In this document: positions 1 through 8,441 of the stretch, piece by piece
How the letters are laid out: the number at the start of each line of letters is the position of its first letter
Numbering within the stretch: position 1 is the stretch's first letter
Assembly (NCBI GenBank): GCA_965213525.1
Contig: OZ243889.1
Coordinates: 3,162,001-3,226,000, forward strand
Length of the DNA: 64,000 nt
Reading direction: 5' to 3'
Source: G965213525 sp965213525
Lineage (GTDB): Bacteria; Actinomycetota; Acidimicrobiia; Acidimicrobiales; Poriferisodalaceae
The notes under the pieces: generated by a model
What the model saw: only the letters and a program-made list of their open reading frames with translations
Told to the model about the DNA's origin: nothing
The model's database searches: none
Position numbers and translations under genes: made by a program

Positions 1-605
1 TCGGTCGTGCTGCGGCCCGGGCGCTGGGCGAGGCCGGCGTCGAGCACCGGGTGATCGAACAGGAGCCCGACCGGGTGCGCGAGCCCTCGGTGTACATCCT
101 GGGCGACGCCGCCGAACGCGAGGTGCTCGACGCGGCGGGCATCGACCGGGCCCGCTCGGTCATCATCACCACCCACGACGACGACGTGAACGTCTACCTC
201 ACCATCTACTGCCGGCGCCTGCGACCTGACGTCCAGATCATCGCCAGGGCTCGCCTCGACCGGAACGTGTCGACGCTGCACCGCGCCGGGGCCGACGCCG
301 TGCTGTCGTACGCCTCGACCGGCGCGCACGCCGTGTGGAACGTGTTGAGCCGGGGCGACACCCTCCAGCTCGCCGAGGGCCTCGAGGTGTTCCGCACCCC
401 GGTGCCCGCTGCGCTCGATCGCCGCACGATCGGCTCGGCGAACATCCGCGAGGACACCGGGTGCACGGTCGTGGCCACCGTCGAGGGGGGCAGCTACCGG
501 GTCAACCCCCCTGCTGATGAGGTGCTGCCCGCCGGGGGTGAGCTGGTGCTCATCGGCGACGACGACTCAGAGGACCGCTTCTTGCATCGCTACCCGCCTG
601 CCTGA
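1..605 (+). CDS. TrkA-like NAD-binding (RCK) potassium channel/uptake regulator, 5'-truncated
   Basis: The reading frame is open to the left edge, so the N terminus is missing; 200 residues are visible. The first visible residues (GRAAARAL) fit the end of a Rossmann glycine-rich loop, and 'YILGDAAEREVL', 'ARSVIITTHDDDVNVYLTIYCRRL' style text is typical of TrkA-N (RCK) domains that bind NAD(H) or nucleotides. Residues from about 120 on resemble a TrkA-C (RCK_C) domain ending in 'LVLIGDDDSEDRFL'. Such proteins gate K+ channels or Trk transporters at the cytoplasmic face. A channel pore segment could lie upstream, outside the window, so I cannot tell a stand-alone TrkA from a channel-RCK fusion. 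It converges on the next gene. Confidence 0.8.
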   Translation, partial: GRAAARALGEAGVEHRVIEQEPDRVREPSVYILGDAAEREVLDAAGIDRARSVIITTHDDDVNVYLTIYCRRLRPDVQIIARARLDRNVSTLHRAGADAVLSYASTGAHAVWNVLSRGDTLQLAEGLEVFRTPVPAALDRRTIGSANIREDTGCTVVATVEGGSYRVNPPADEVLPAGGELVLIGDDDSEDRFLHRYPPA

Positions 606-623
606 GCACCCCGTGCGGTGCTC
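604..623. terminator. Hairpin between convergent genes, possible bidirectional terminator
   Basis: GAGCACC (604-610) and GGTGCTC (617-623) are perfect inverted repeats with a 6-base loop. They lie in the 36-base gap between two converging genes and overlap the TGA stop of the first. There is no T-tract, so intrinsic termination is only a proposal. Confidence 0.45.
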
Positions 624-641
624 GCTGCGTCGGGTCGTCGC

Positions 642-2705
642 TCACCCGCACGACGGCGGATCGCCGACCACGGTGATGAACACCCGCTCGGGCCCCGGCT
701 CCTGGCCGGAGCGTGCCGGCACGACCGCGTCGTAGGTCGTCGTGTCGAGGTAGTCGGTCACCGCCACCGACGTCGCCGATCTCGTGACGCCGCCATCGGT
801 GACCCACACCGCGGGGCCAGACGCCCGATCGGACACGTCGATGACCGTGCCGGCCACCGTGGTGATGACCAGGCGCATCGCCACCGGGGCACAGGCCACG
901 GCGACGTCGATGCGATCGCCACCGAAGGCCACGCTGACCTCGGCCTCGTCGCGCACCTCGGCGATGATCGACCGGATCGTCACCCGGTCGTCGGGTTCCA
1001 CGATGCCGTCGACCTGGGCGCCGCTGCGCTCCTCGAACTGGATCGTCGCCCTGGTCGTGCTCGGGCCGAACACGCCGTCGACGGCCACCGGGGCGACGTC
1101 GACGCCGGTCAGATCGATCCAGGTGTTCAGCCGCACCTGCCAGACCTCCACCGAGCGCCCGGTGTCACCGGTCGAGATGACCGACACGGGCGATTGCCGT
1201 TCGAGCTCGGCGACCACGCTGCGCAACGCATCGAGATCGCCGTTGCCGACCACGGCGTCGTCGACGCGCCCGGCGTAGCGCTCGAACGTCTCGACCGCGG
1301 TCTGGGTCGCCGGCCCGAACACGCCGTCCTCGGCGATCACGTCGAGCCCGACGTCAGACAGTCCGATGAAGTCGTTCAACAGGTCCTGCAGGTCGTCCAC
1401 CCGAGTGCCCTGGTCGCCGGACCGCAGGGCGTCGAAGGTGCGTTCGAAGTATCGCCCGGTCGCTGGCACCGCGACGTCGGTGGTCAGGCCGACCACGTTC
1501 GTCACCGGTGCCCGTGCCGGCCCGCTGAGGAGGAACAGCACCTCCCCGGGGGTGTAGGTCACGACGGCGCCGCGCTCGTAGCGGATGAAGCTGACCTCGA
1601 TGGCGTCGTCTGCGGGCTCGAGCTGCACCTCGACGGTGCTCGACTCGAGGGACGGGCCGTCGGGGCCCGTCACGGGCCGGGTGGTCTCGAGGCGTCCGGT
1701 CCAGGCGCTGGTGCCCGGGATCGGGGCGAGCACGTCCAGGTCGTGGACGTGCTGGTCCGCCCCGGCCGACACCTCCGACGGCTCGATCCAGCGGTACGAA
1801 CCGGCGTACTCGCCGATCGACGCCGAGCCGCCGAGCGGGACGGTCTCGATGCGGCGGCCCGTGAGATCGCCCGTCGCGGCCCGCTCGGCGGTGAACTCGT
1901 ACACCTGGCCGTCGCGCAGGGCGATGAGGTAGGCGCTGGCGTCGTCGGCGGCGCCGACCGCGGTGGCCAGGGCCGGTAGCGGCTGCCCGCCGAGGCTGCC
2001 GAGGAAGGCGCCGTCGGAGAAGTCGAAGATGCCTCCGTCGGCGGCGACGAGCAGGTAGCCGTCGAGGTAGGCGATGCCACCCACCATCGGCAGGTTCAGC
2101 ACCAAGCTGCCGGTCGACCCCTTGAACTCGGCGTCGCCGAAGGAGAACACGCCGCCGTCGTCGGCCACCAACCAGTAGCCCTGCCCGGTACCGGTGGGCA
2201 TGATGCCGTTCACCGGCTGGTTCAGGCGCATGCCCCCCGTCGAGCCCCAGAAGGTGGCGTCGCCGAGGGCGAACACTCCGCCGTCGGCTGCGACCAGCAG
2301 GTACCCCCGGCCGCTTGGAGTGGCGACCGAGTCGATGATCGGGGCGTTGAGCGGCAGGTCCGACACGTCGCCGATCTCGCCGGCCGACCCGAACGGCAGG
2401 GCCCGCCCCCGGTCGGTGAACACCCAGTACCCGGCGCCGTCGGGGGTGGCGCTCATCGACACGGCGCGCTCGCCGGCGAGCAGCTGGCCCTCCGCCGACC
2501 CGAGCGCGGCTGCGCCCCTCAGGGCATGGACCTCGCCGGTGCCGTCCAGCACCCAGTAGGCCTGACCGTCGGCGCTCATCTCGAGGTCGACCACCGGGGG
2601 GATGCGTCGCTCCTGGGCGCCGGCGGGCGCCCCGGTGCTGACCAGGAGGGCCACCACGGCGGCGGCGGTGGCGACGATGGCGGTAGCGAAGGTGGTGCGG
2701 CGCAA
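642..2705 (-). CDS. Secreted protein: beta-propeller-like repeats plus two peptidoglycan-binding domains
   Basis: The product is 687 residues from a TTG start at 2705, chosen because a GGAG lies 8 bases upstream and the following residues form a signal peptide (LRRTTFATAIVATAAA..., cleavage near AGA/QE). The N-terminal half carries repeated units of the 'GYWLVADDGGVFSFGDA' type, a propeller-like repeat common in secreted actinobacterial proteins. The C-terminal half has two PG_binding_1-like segments, each ending in a 'DGVFGPxTxxA' motif, which usually bind cell-wall peptidoglycan. No catalytic domain is visible. It is divergent from the peptide transporter, 238 bases away. The function is unknown; wall attachment is inferred from the repeats. 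Confidence 0.8.
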   Translation of the reverse strand: MRRTTFATAIVATAAAVVALLVSTGAPAGAQERRIPPVVDLEMSADGQAYWVLDGTGEVHALRGAAALGSAEGQLLAGERAVSMSATPDGAGYWVFTDRGRALPFGSAGEIGDVSDLPLNAPIIDSVATPSGRGYLLVAADGGVFALGDATFWGSTGGMRLNQPVNGIMPTGTGQGYWLVADDGGVFSFGDAEFKGSTGSLVLNLPMVGGIAYLDGYLLVAADGGIFDFSDGAFLGSLGGQPLPALATAVGAADDASAYLIALRDGQVYEFTAERAATGDLTGRRIETVPLGGSASIGEYAGSYRWIEPSEVSAGADQHVHDLDVLAPIPGTSAWTGRLETTRPVTGPDGPSLESSTVEVQLEPADDAIEVSFIRYERGAVVTYTPGEVLFLLSGPARAPVTNVVGLTTDVAVPATGRYFERTFDALRSGDQGTRVDDLQDLLNDFIGLSDVGLDVIAEDGVFGPATQTAVETFERYAGRVDDAVVGNGDLDALRSVVAELERQSPVSVISTGDTGRSVEVWQVRLNTWIDLTGVDVAPVAVDGVFGPSTTRATIQFEERSGAQVDGIVEPDDRVTIRSIIAEVRDEAEVSVAFGGDRIDVAVACAPVAMRLVITTVAGTVIDVSDRASGPAVWVTDGGVTRSATSVAVTDYLDTTTYDAVVPARSGQEPGPERVFITVVGDPPSCG

Positions 2706-2943
2706 GGCTGGTTCTCCACGTCGGGCAGCTGGTGGGTGGGCGGCGGGTGAGGGCTCATCGACGTCGAGACCCCTGTCGCCGGTCGGCATCCTGGCCCACC
2801 GCAGAGCGCCGGAGGTGTCACGCCTCGGTCGCCCGTGCCAGCAGCCTCGACCGGCTGGCGGTGACGGTCGGTGTTGCGGCGGCCGGGTGGCGCGACCATG
2901 CTCACGCCGGGTGGCGGGGGCCATCCGGAGGGGGAGATGTCTG

Positions 2944-4548
2944 ATGCTCAGGTCACAGATCTGGCGCACCGTCGCACCGGTCCTGCTGCTGGTCATGGGG
3001 GTGGGGGCCTGCGGCGATGCCGACGACGATGCGACCGTCGCCGACCCCACCACCACCGCCGGCGGCGACGCCACGCCGGGGCAGGCGGCCGCCGACGACG
3101 ACGAGGGCGTCGATCCCGACGCCACGCTGCGCTTCGGCTACTACCTCGGTCCGAGCCGCTGGGATCCGGCTCGTGCGACCTCGAGCTTCGACAACACCTC
3201 GCTGGCGATCACCTATGACCGACTGATCCACCAGTCGCCCGACGCCGACGCCGTCCCGGGTCTGGCGACCGAGTGGTCCTTCGCCGACGACGGCAGCTCC
3301 CTCGAGCTGTCGTTGCGTGAGGGGGTGGTGTTCCACGACGGCGAGCCCTTCGACGCCGAGGCGGTCAAGGCCAACATCGAGCGGGGCCTCACCCTGGAGG
3401 GCGCCTCGGTGACCGCCGAGCTCGAGGTCATCGAGTCCGTCGAGGTCCTCGACCCGATGACCGTGCGCCTGAACCTCAACGGTCCGGGCGCCTCGTTGCC
3501 GCTGGTGCTGTCGGATCGGGCTGGGATGATGGTGAGCCCGGCGGCCTTCGACAACCCCGATCTCGACCGCAACCCGGTCGGAGCCGGCATGTACCGGATG
3601 ACCGAGTACCAGGAGGACGCGCTCATCGTCTACGAGCGCTTCGAGGACTACTGGGACCCCGACGCCCAGGGGGTCCAGCGCATCGAGCTCGTCATCCAGA
3701 CCGACCCGGTCACCCGCCTCAACGCCCTGCGCTCTGGGCAGCTCGACCTCACCTTCGTCGACGCCCAGCAGGAGCAGGAGGCCATCGATGCCGGCTTCGA
3801 GGTCGACCGCCACACCGGCTTGGCGCTGATGCACCTGCAGCTCAACCGGGAGCGGCCGTGGTTCGCCGATGAGCGGGTCCGCCGGGCGCTCAACCACGCC
3901 ATCGACCGAGAGGCCATCGTCGACGGCGTGCTGTTCGGCATCGGCAACCCCTCGGATCAGTCCTTCCCCGAGGGGTACTTCGCCTTCGACCCCGAGACCG
4001 GCACGCAGACCTACCCCCATGACCCCGAGCTCGCACGAGAGCTGCTCGCTGAGGCCGGGTACGCCGACGGCTTCGCCTTCGAGTTCATCGTCCCGTCGGT
4101 GCCGTTGAACGTCCAGCTCGGCGAGGTGACCAAGGCCCAGTTGGCCGAGGTGGGCATCGACGCCCAGATCCGCCAGGTCGAACCGGTCCAGACCGCCGAC
4201 ATCTTCTACTCCAACGAGGAGGGCGACGCCCTGATCGCCACCTGGGGCGGCCGGCCCGATCCGTCCCAGACGTTGAACCTGCTGTACAGCGACCGGGGCT
4301 TCTCCAATCCTGGCCGTCACAGCACGCCCGAGGTGATGGCCGCCTTCGACGAGACGTTGGAGGTGCAGTCGCCCGAGGAGCGCGCCGACGATCTGCAGGT
4401 GGCCGCGGCCCAGGTGGTCGCTGACGCGCTCGACGTCGTCTACTACTTCCCGGTGACGCCGTGGGCCTACGACGAAGGCGTCGTGGGCTTCGAGCAGTGG
4501 ATCTCGGGCAAGCCCGAGCTGCGGGGCGTGCGGGTGCGCACGGATTGA
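2944..4548 (+). CDS. ABC transporter substrate-binding lipoprotein, SBP_bac_5 (dipeptide/oligopeptide) family, copy 1
   Basis: The ATG at 2944 follows a GGAGGGGGAG ribosome-binding site (2927-2936). The 534-residue product begins with a lipoprotein signal (VLLLVMGVGAC), an Asp/Thr-rich linker, then an SBP_bac_5 domain: 'DPDATLRFGYYLGPSRWDPA', 'LATEWSFADDGSSLELSLREGVVFHDGEPFDAEAVKAN'-type text and 'DERVRRALNHAIDRE'. The family delivers peptides, nickel or glycosides to DppBCDF-type permeases outside the membrane. It is followed 129 bases later by a close paralogue and then by the permease and ATPase genes, so it is one of two receptors for that transporter. The substrate cannot be told from sequence. 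Confidence 0.9.
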   Translation: MLRSQIWRTVAPVLLLVMGVGACGDADDDATVADPTTTAGGDATPGQAAADDDEGVDPDATLRFGYYLGPSRWDPARATSSFDNTSLAITYDRLIHQSPDADAVPGLATEWSFADDGSSLELSLREGVVFHDGEPFDAEAVKANIERGLTLEGASVTAELEVIESVEVLDPMTVRLNLNGPGASLPLVLSDRAGMMVSPAAFDNPDLDRNPVGAGMYRMTEYQEDALIVYERFEDYWDPDAQGVQRIELVIQTDPVTRLNALRSGQLDLTFVDAQQEQEAIDAGFEVDRHTGLALMHLQLNRERPWFADERVRRALNHAIDREAIVDGVLFGIGNPSDQSFPEGYFAFDPETGTQTYPHDPELARELLAEAGYADGFAFEFIVPSVPLNVQLGEVTKAQLAEVGIDAQIRQVEPVQTADIFYSNEEGDALIATWGGRPDPSQTLNLLYSDRGFSNPGRHSTPEVMAAFDETLEVQSPEERADDLQVAAAQVVADALDVVYYFPVTPWAYDEGVVGFEQWISGKPELRGVRVRTD

Positions 4549-4677
4549 CGCCTGAGGGGCCGGCGGAAGGGTCGCGCGGTGGGCGGCTGGTCACCGACGC
4601 CGGGTAGTTGCGATCCAGGTCCTCCAGGTGCGAAGCTCTCGACGTGGTGACGGGGGTCACCGGAGGGGGAGTGGTCG

Positions 4678-6324
4678 ATGGTCCGGTCTGGGGTGCTGCG
4701 TCTGATGACGTTGCTGGCGGCGTTCGCGCTGGTCGCCGGCGCCTGCGGTGACACCGACGACGCCGAGGTCGGCGTCGACGACCCGGTGGACGTCGTGGAT
4801 GAGGGTGCGACCGTCGACACCGGCGGCGACACCGGTGTCGCGACCGAGGACGGCTCGAACGAGGTGGCGGCGCCCGAGGGCGACGTCGACCCCGACGCCA
4901 CGTTGCGCTTCTCCTACACCGTCGGCCCCAGCCGGTTCGATCCGGCCCGAGCGACGTCGAGCTTCGACAACACGTCGCTGTTCTTGACCTATGACCGCCT
5001 CATCCACCAGGCGCCCGATGCCTCAGCGGTGCCGGGCCTGGCGACGGACTGGGAGTTCGTCGATGACGGGACGGCGTTGGTGCTGGACCTGCGTGAGGGG
5101 GTGACCTTCCACGACGGCACGCCCTTTGACGCCGAGGCGGTCAAGGCCAACATCGACCGGGGCCTGACCCTGGAGGGCGCCTCGGTGACCGCCGAGCTCG
5201 AGGTCATCGAGTCGGTCGAGGTGGTCGACCCGATGACGGTGCGCCTGAACCTCTCCGGCGACGGCGCCTCGCTGCCGCTGGTGCTGTCGGACCGGGCGGG
5301 GATGATGGTGAGCCCTGCGGCGTTCGACAACCCGGACCTGGACCGCAGCCCGGTGGGGGCGGGCATGTACGAGGTCACCGAGTACCAGGAGGACTCGCTG
5401 ATCGTCTACGAGCGCTACGACGACTACTGGGACCCCGATGCCGCCGGGGTCGAGCGCATCGAGTTCGTCATCCAGCCCGACGCCGTCACCCGCCTCAACG
5501 CCATCCGCTCGGGCCAGGTCGACCTCACCTTCGTCGACCCCCAGCAGGACCAGGAGGCTCGCGACGCCGGGCTGAACGTCGACCAGCACACCGGTCTGGC
5601 CTTCTACCACATCCAGCTGAACCGTGACCGGGAGTGGTTCGCCGATCCGCTGGTGCGCGAGGCCATGAACCACGCCATCGATCGCGACGCCATCGTCGAG
5701 GGCCTGCTGTTCGGCATCGGCAACGCCTCGGCGCAGTCGTTCCCCGAGGGGTACTTTGCCTACGACCCCGAGACCGGCACCGACAGCTACCCGTTCGACC
5801 CCGATCGTGCTCGCGAGCTGCTGGCCGAGGCGGGCTACCCGGACGGCTTCAGCTTCGAGTACATCGTGCCGGCCGTCCCGCTCATCGTGCAGCTCGCCGA
5901 GGCGACCCAGGCGCAGCTGGCCGAGGTGGGCATCGACGCCCAGATCCGCCAGGTCGAACCGGTGCAGACCGCCGACATCTTCTACTCCAACGAGGAGGGC
6001 GACGCCCTGATCGCCCCGTGGGGCGGGCGTCCCGACCCGTCTCAGACCCTCAACCTGCTGTACAGCGACCGGGGCTTCTCCAACCCGGGCCGTCACACGA
6101 CGCCGGAGATGATGGAGACCTTCGAGGCCACCCTCGAGGTGCAGCCCACCGAAGAGCGGGCCGCCGATCTGCAGGCAGCATCGGCCCAGGTGGTCGCCGA
6201 CGCCCTCGACGTCGCCATCTACTTCCCCGTGACGCCATGGGTCTACACCGACGAGGTCACCGGCTACGTGGAGTGGATCTCGGGCAAGCCCGAGCTGCGC
6301 GGCGTGCAGATGCTGGCGGACTGA
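4678..6324 (+). CDS. ABC transporter substrate-binding lipoprotein, SBP_bac_5 family, copy 2
   Basis: This 548-residue paralogue of the preceding gene starts at ATG 4678 behind GGAGGGGGAG, the same Shine-Dalgarno sequence as copy 1. The lipobox is 'LVAGAC'. The two proteins match over nearly their full length, with long stretches identical even at DNA level (for example around 3380-3435 versus 5170-5225, and 4140-4240 versus 5920-6020). The most different part is the acidic linker after the lipidated cysteine and scattered pocket residues ('EVDRHTGLALMHLQ' against 'NVDQHTGLAFYHIQ'). It ends 30 bases before the permease gene and is probably co-transcribed with it. Confidence 0.9.
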   Translation: MVRSGVLRLMTLLAAFALVAGACGDTDDAEVGVDDPVDVVDEGATVDTGGDTGVATEDGSNEVAAPEGDVDPDATLRFSYTVGPSRFDPARATSSFDNTSLFLTYDRLIHQAPDASAVPGLATDWEFVDDGTALVLDLREGVTFHDGTPFDAEAVKANIDRGLTLEGASVTAELEVIESVEVVDPMTVRLNLSGDGASLPLVLSDRAGMMVSPAAFDNPDLDRSPVGAGMYEVTEYQEDSLIVYERYDDYWDPDAAGVERIEFVIQPDAVTRLNAIRSGQVDLTFVDPQQDQEARDAGLNVDQHTGLAFYHIQLNRDREWFADPLVREAMNHAIDRDAIVEGLLFGIGNASAQSFPEGYFAYDPETGTDSYPFDPDRARELLAEAGYPDGFSFEYIVPAVPLIVQLAEATQAQLAEVGIDAQIRQVEPVQTADIFYSNEEGDALIAPWGGRPDPSQTLNLLYSDRGFSNPGRHTTPEMMETFEATLEVQPTEERAADLQAASAQVVADALDVAIYFPVTPWVYTDEVTGYVEWISGKPELRGVQMLAD

Positions 6325-6354
6325 GCCGGACCGGCGAGCGGGAGAGGAGGGACG

Positions 6355-7299
6355 ATGCTGGGATTGGTCGTGAGGCGCCTCCTGGCGCTCGTGCCCCTCT
6401 TGTTCCTCGTGTCGCTCATGGTGTTCTCGCTGGTGATGCTCGTGCCGGGAGATCCGGCGGTCACGATCGCCGGTGAGAACGCCACCGAGGCCCAGATCGA
6501 CGCCACCCGCGAGCGCCTCGGCCTGAACGACCCCGTCATCGAGCAGTACGGCCGGTGGGTGGGCAACGCCGTGCAGGGCGACCTCGGACAGTCGTTGTTC
6601 AGCAGCCAGTCGGTGTCGGACTCGATCTGGACCCGCTTCCCGACGACGTTCTCGCTGACCCTCGGGGCGGTCCTGGTGGCGCTGGTCATCGGCATCCCCA
6701 CCGGCATCATCGCCGCCATGCGCCAGGGCAGCTGGATCGATCGGCTCGCCACCCTCGGCGCCACCGGCGGCGTCGCCATCCCGAACTACGTGCTCGGCCT
6801 GCTGCTCATCCTGTTCTTCGCCATCTGGCGATCGTGGCTTCCCGCCACCGGCTACGTGCCCTTCACCGAGAGCCCGGGTGAGTGGCTGCGTCACCTCGTC
6901 CTCCCGGCCATCACCCTCGGCACCGCCGGCGCTGCGGTGGTCGCCCGCCAGCTGCGCAGCTCGCTGCAAGAGGTGTTGCAACAGGACTACGTGCGCACCG
7001 CGTCGGCCAAGGGTCTGCGGCGGTCGTCGGTGGTCATGAAGCACGGACTGAAGAACGCCGCCATCCCGGTGGTGACCGTGCTCGGCGTGCAGGTGTCGTT
7101 CCTGCTGGGTGGCACCGTGATCGTCGAGGTCATCTTCGGGATCCCCGGGCTGGGCCAGCTGGCCATCTCGGCCGTGCAGGAGCGCGACATCCCACTGATC
7201 CAGGGGATCGTCGTGGCCACCACCGTGATCGTGGTGGCGGTCAACCTCGCCGTGGACCTCGTCTACGGCTACCTCAACCCCAGGGTCCGCAGCTCATGA
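6355..7299 (+). CDS. dppB: Peptide-type ABC transporter permease, DppB family
   Basis: The 314-residue integral membrane protein starts at ATG 6355 after GGAGAGGAGGG. It has the DppB/OppB layout: an N-terminal membrane segment (LLALVPLLFLVSLMVFSLVMLVPGDPA), an external loop with 'RERLGLNDPVIEQYGRWVGNAVQGDLG', and five further membrane segments. The EAA-like loop that contacts the ATPases is at about residues 205-235 (DYVRTASAKGLRRSSVVMKHG). It forms the membrane channel with the DppC-type partner, whose start codon overlaps its stop (ATGA). The symbol is a family name; the transported substrate is unknown. Confidence 0.92.
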   Translation: MLGLVVRRLLALVPLLFLVSLMVFSLVMLVPGDPAVTIAGENATEAQIDATRERLGLNDPVIEQYGRWVGNAVQGDLGQSLFSSQSVSDSIWTRFPTTFSLTLGAVLVALVIGIPTGIIAAMRQGSWIDRLATLGATGGVAIPNYVLGLLLILFFAIWRSWLPATGYVPFTESPGEWLRHLVLPAITLGTAGAAVVARQLRSSLQEVLQQDYVRTASAKGLRRSSVVMKHGLKNAAIPVVTVLGVQVSFLLGGTVIVEVIFGIPGLGQLAISAVQERDIPLIQGIVVATTVIVVAVNLAVDLVYGYLNPRVRSS

Positions 7300-8441
7300 G
7301 CACGACCGACCCCGATCCCCTCACCCGACCGGGCGAGGGGCCCGGCGAACCTCCATCGATGGGTCGACCGGCGCCTCTTGGACCCGACGCCGCCCCGATC
7401 CCGGCCGCGGGCGCCACCGCTGCGGCCCCGGCGCCGATCAGCACCGCCCACGCTCCCGCCCCCGGGTCGAGCGGGGGTTTGGCGACAGCGGCACCTGAGC
7501 ACCCGGGGGTCGCCGAGGGGCGCACCGGCCCGACGGGGCCAGGGGTGGCCATCGATGACCCCGACGCCGACGACGGCGCGGGGGACGAGCTCGGCGGGGG
7601 TCGTCGCTTCCTGCGACGCCTGCGAGGTCAGCGGGTCGCCCTGTTCGCCCTGGTCTGTCTGATCGTGCTGGCGCTGATCGCCCTCCTGGCGCCGTGGCTG
7701 GCCCCGAACGACCCGAACGAACAAGACCTGCGCAACGTGCTCGCCGACCCGTTGACCGGCGACTACCTGCTCGGCACCGACAACCTCGGGCGCGACGTGG
7801 CCAGCCGCATGATCTTCGCCACCCGCATCGCCCTGCTCGCCGCCGCCCAGGCGGTCGCCGTCGGCCTGCTGCTCGGCGTCCCGCCCGGGTTGCTGGCCGG
7901 CTACCTCGGCGGCTGGGTCGATCTGGTCATCATGCGGGTCAACGACGCCGTCATGAGCTTCCCGCCGCTCATCCTGGCGATCGCCATCGTCGGCGTGCTC
8001 GGCGTGGGGCTCACCAACGCCATGATCGCCATCGGCATCGTCTTCGCCCCGACGTTCCTGCGCCTGGTGCGCAGCTCGGTGATGGAGGTGCGCCAGGAAA
8101 CCTTCATCGAGGCGTCTCGGGCGATCGGCACGCCGACGCTCACCGTGCTGCGCAAGCGCGTGGTCCCCAACGTCTTGCCGCCGTTGCTGGTGCAGGTCTC
8201 CCTGGCGGGCGGCTTCGCCATGCTCGCCGAGGCCAGCCTCAGCTTCCTCGGTCTCGGCGTGCAACCACCCGACGCCAGCTGGGGGGCCATGCTGTCCCAG
8301 GCGTTCAGGGTGCTCGCCCGCCAACCGTGGCTGATGGTCTGGCCGGGGGCGGCGATCGCCGTCACGGTGCTGCTGTTCAACGTGTTCGGTGACGGTCTTC
8401 GCGACTCCATCGGGCGCGAGGTTCGCAAGGCCGACGGCTGA
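7296..8441 (+). CDS. dppC: Peptide-type ABC transporter permease, DppC family, with long Pro/Ala-rich N-terminal extension
   Basis: The ATG at 7296 overlaps the stop of the upstream permease by four bases. The product is 381 residues, longer than the usual 280-310, because about 110 residues before the first membrane segment are a Pro/Ala/Gly-rich, probably disordered tail (GPDAAPIPAAGATAAAP and similar). The rest is a normal DppC: 'FLRRLRGQRVALFALVCLIVLALIALLAPWLAP', 'LLGTDNLGRDVASRMIFATRIAL', and an EAA-like loop 'FIEASRAIGTPTLTVLRKRVVPN'. It pairs with the DppB-type subunit. The extension would lie in the cytoplasm; no domain is recognisable in it. Confidence 0.92.
   Translation: MSTTDPDPLTRPGEGPGEPPSMGRPAPLGPDAAPIPAAGATAAAPAPISTAHAPAPGSSGGLATAAPEHPGVAEGRTGPTGPGVAIDDPDADDGAGDELGGGRRFLRRLRGQRVALFALVCLIVLALIALLAPWLAPNDPNEQDLRNVLADPLTGDYLLGTDNLGRDVASRMIFATRIALLAAAQAVAVGLLLGVPPGLLAGYLGGWVDLVIMRVNDAVMSFPPLILAIAIVGVLGVGLTNAMIAIGIVFAPTFLRLVRSSVMEVRQETFIEASRAIGTPTLTVLRKRVVPNVLPPLLVQVSLAGGFAMLAEASLSFLGLGVQPPDASWGAMLSQAFRVLARQPWLMVWPGAAIAVTVLLFNVFGDGLRDSIGREVRKADG

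Noticed and set aside
2953..4320. 455-codon open frame on the minus strand opposite the first substrate-binding protein
   Set aside because: High-GC antisense shadow: no ribosome-binding site, no recognisable domain, and the plus strand has a complete conserved family match.
5023..7044. 673-codon minus-strand open frame opposite the second binding protein and DppB-type permease
   Set aside because: Its residues are His/Gly/Arg/Val/Asp-rich shadow sequence and it would span two unrelated real genes.
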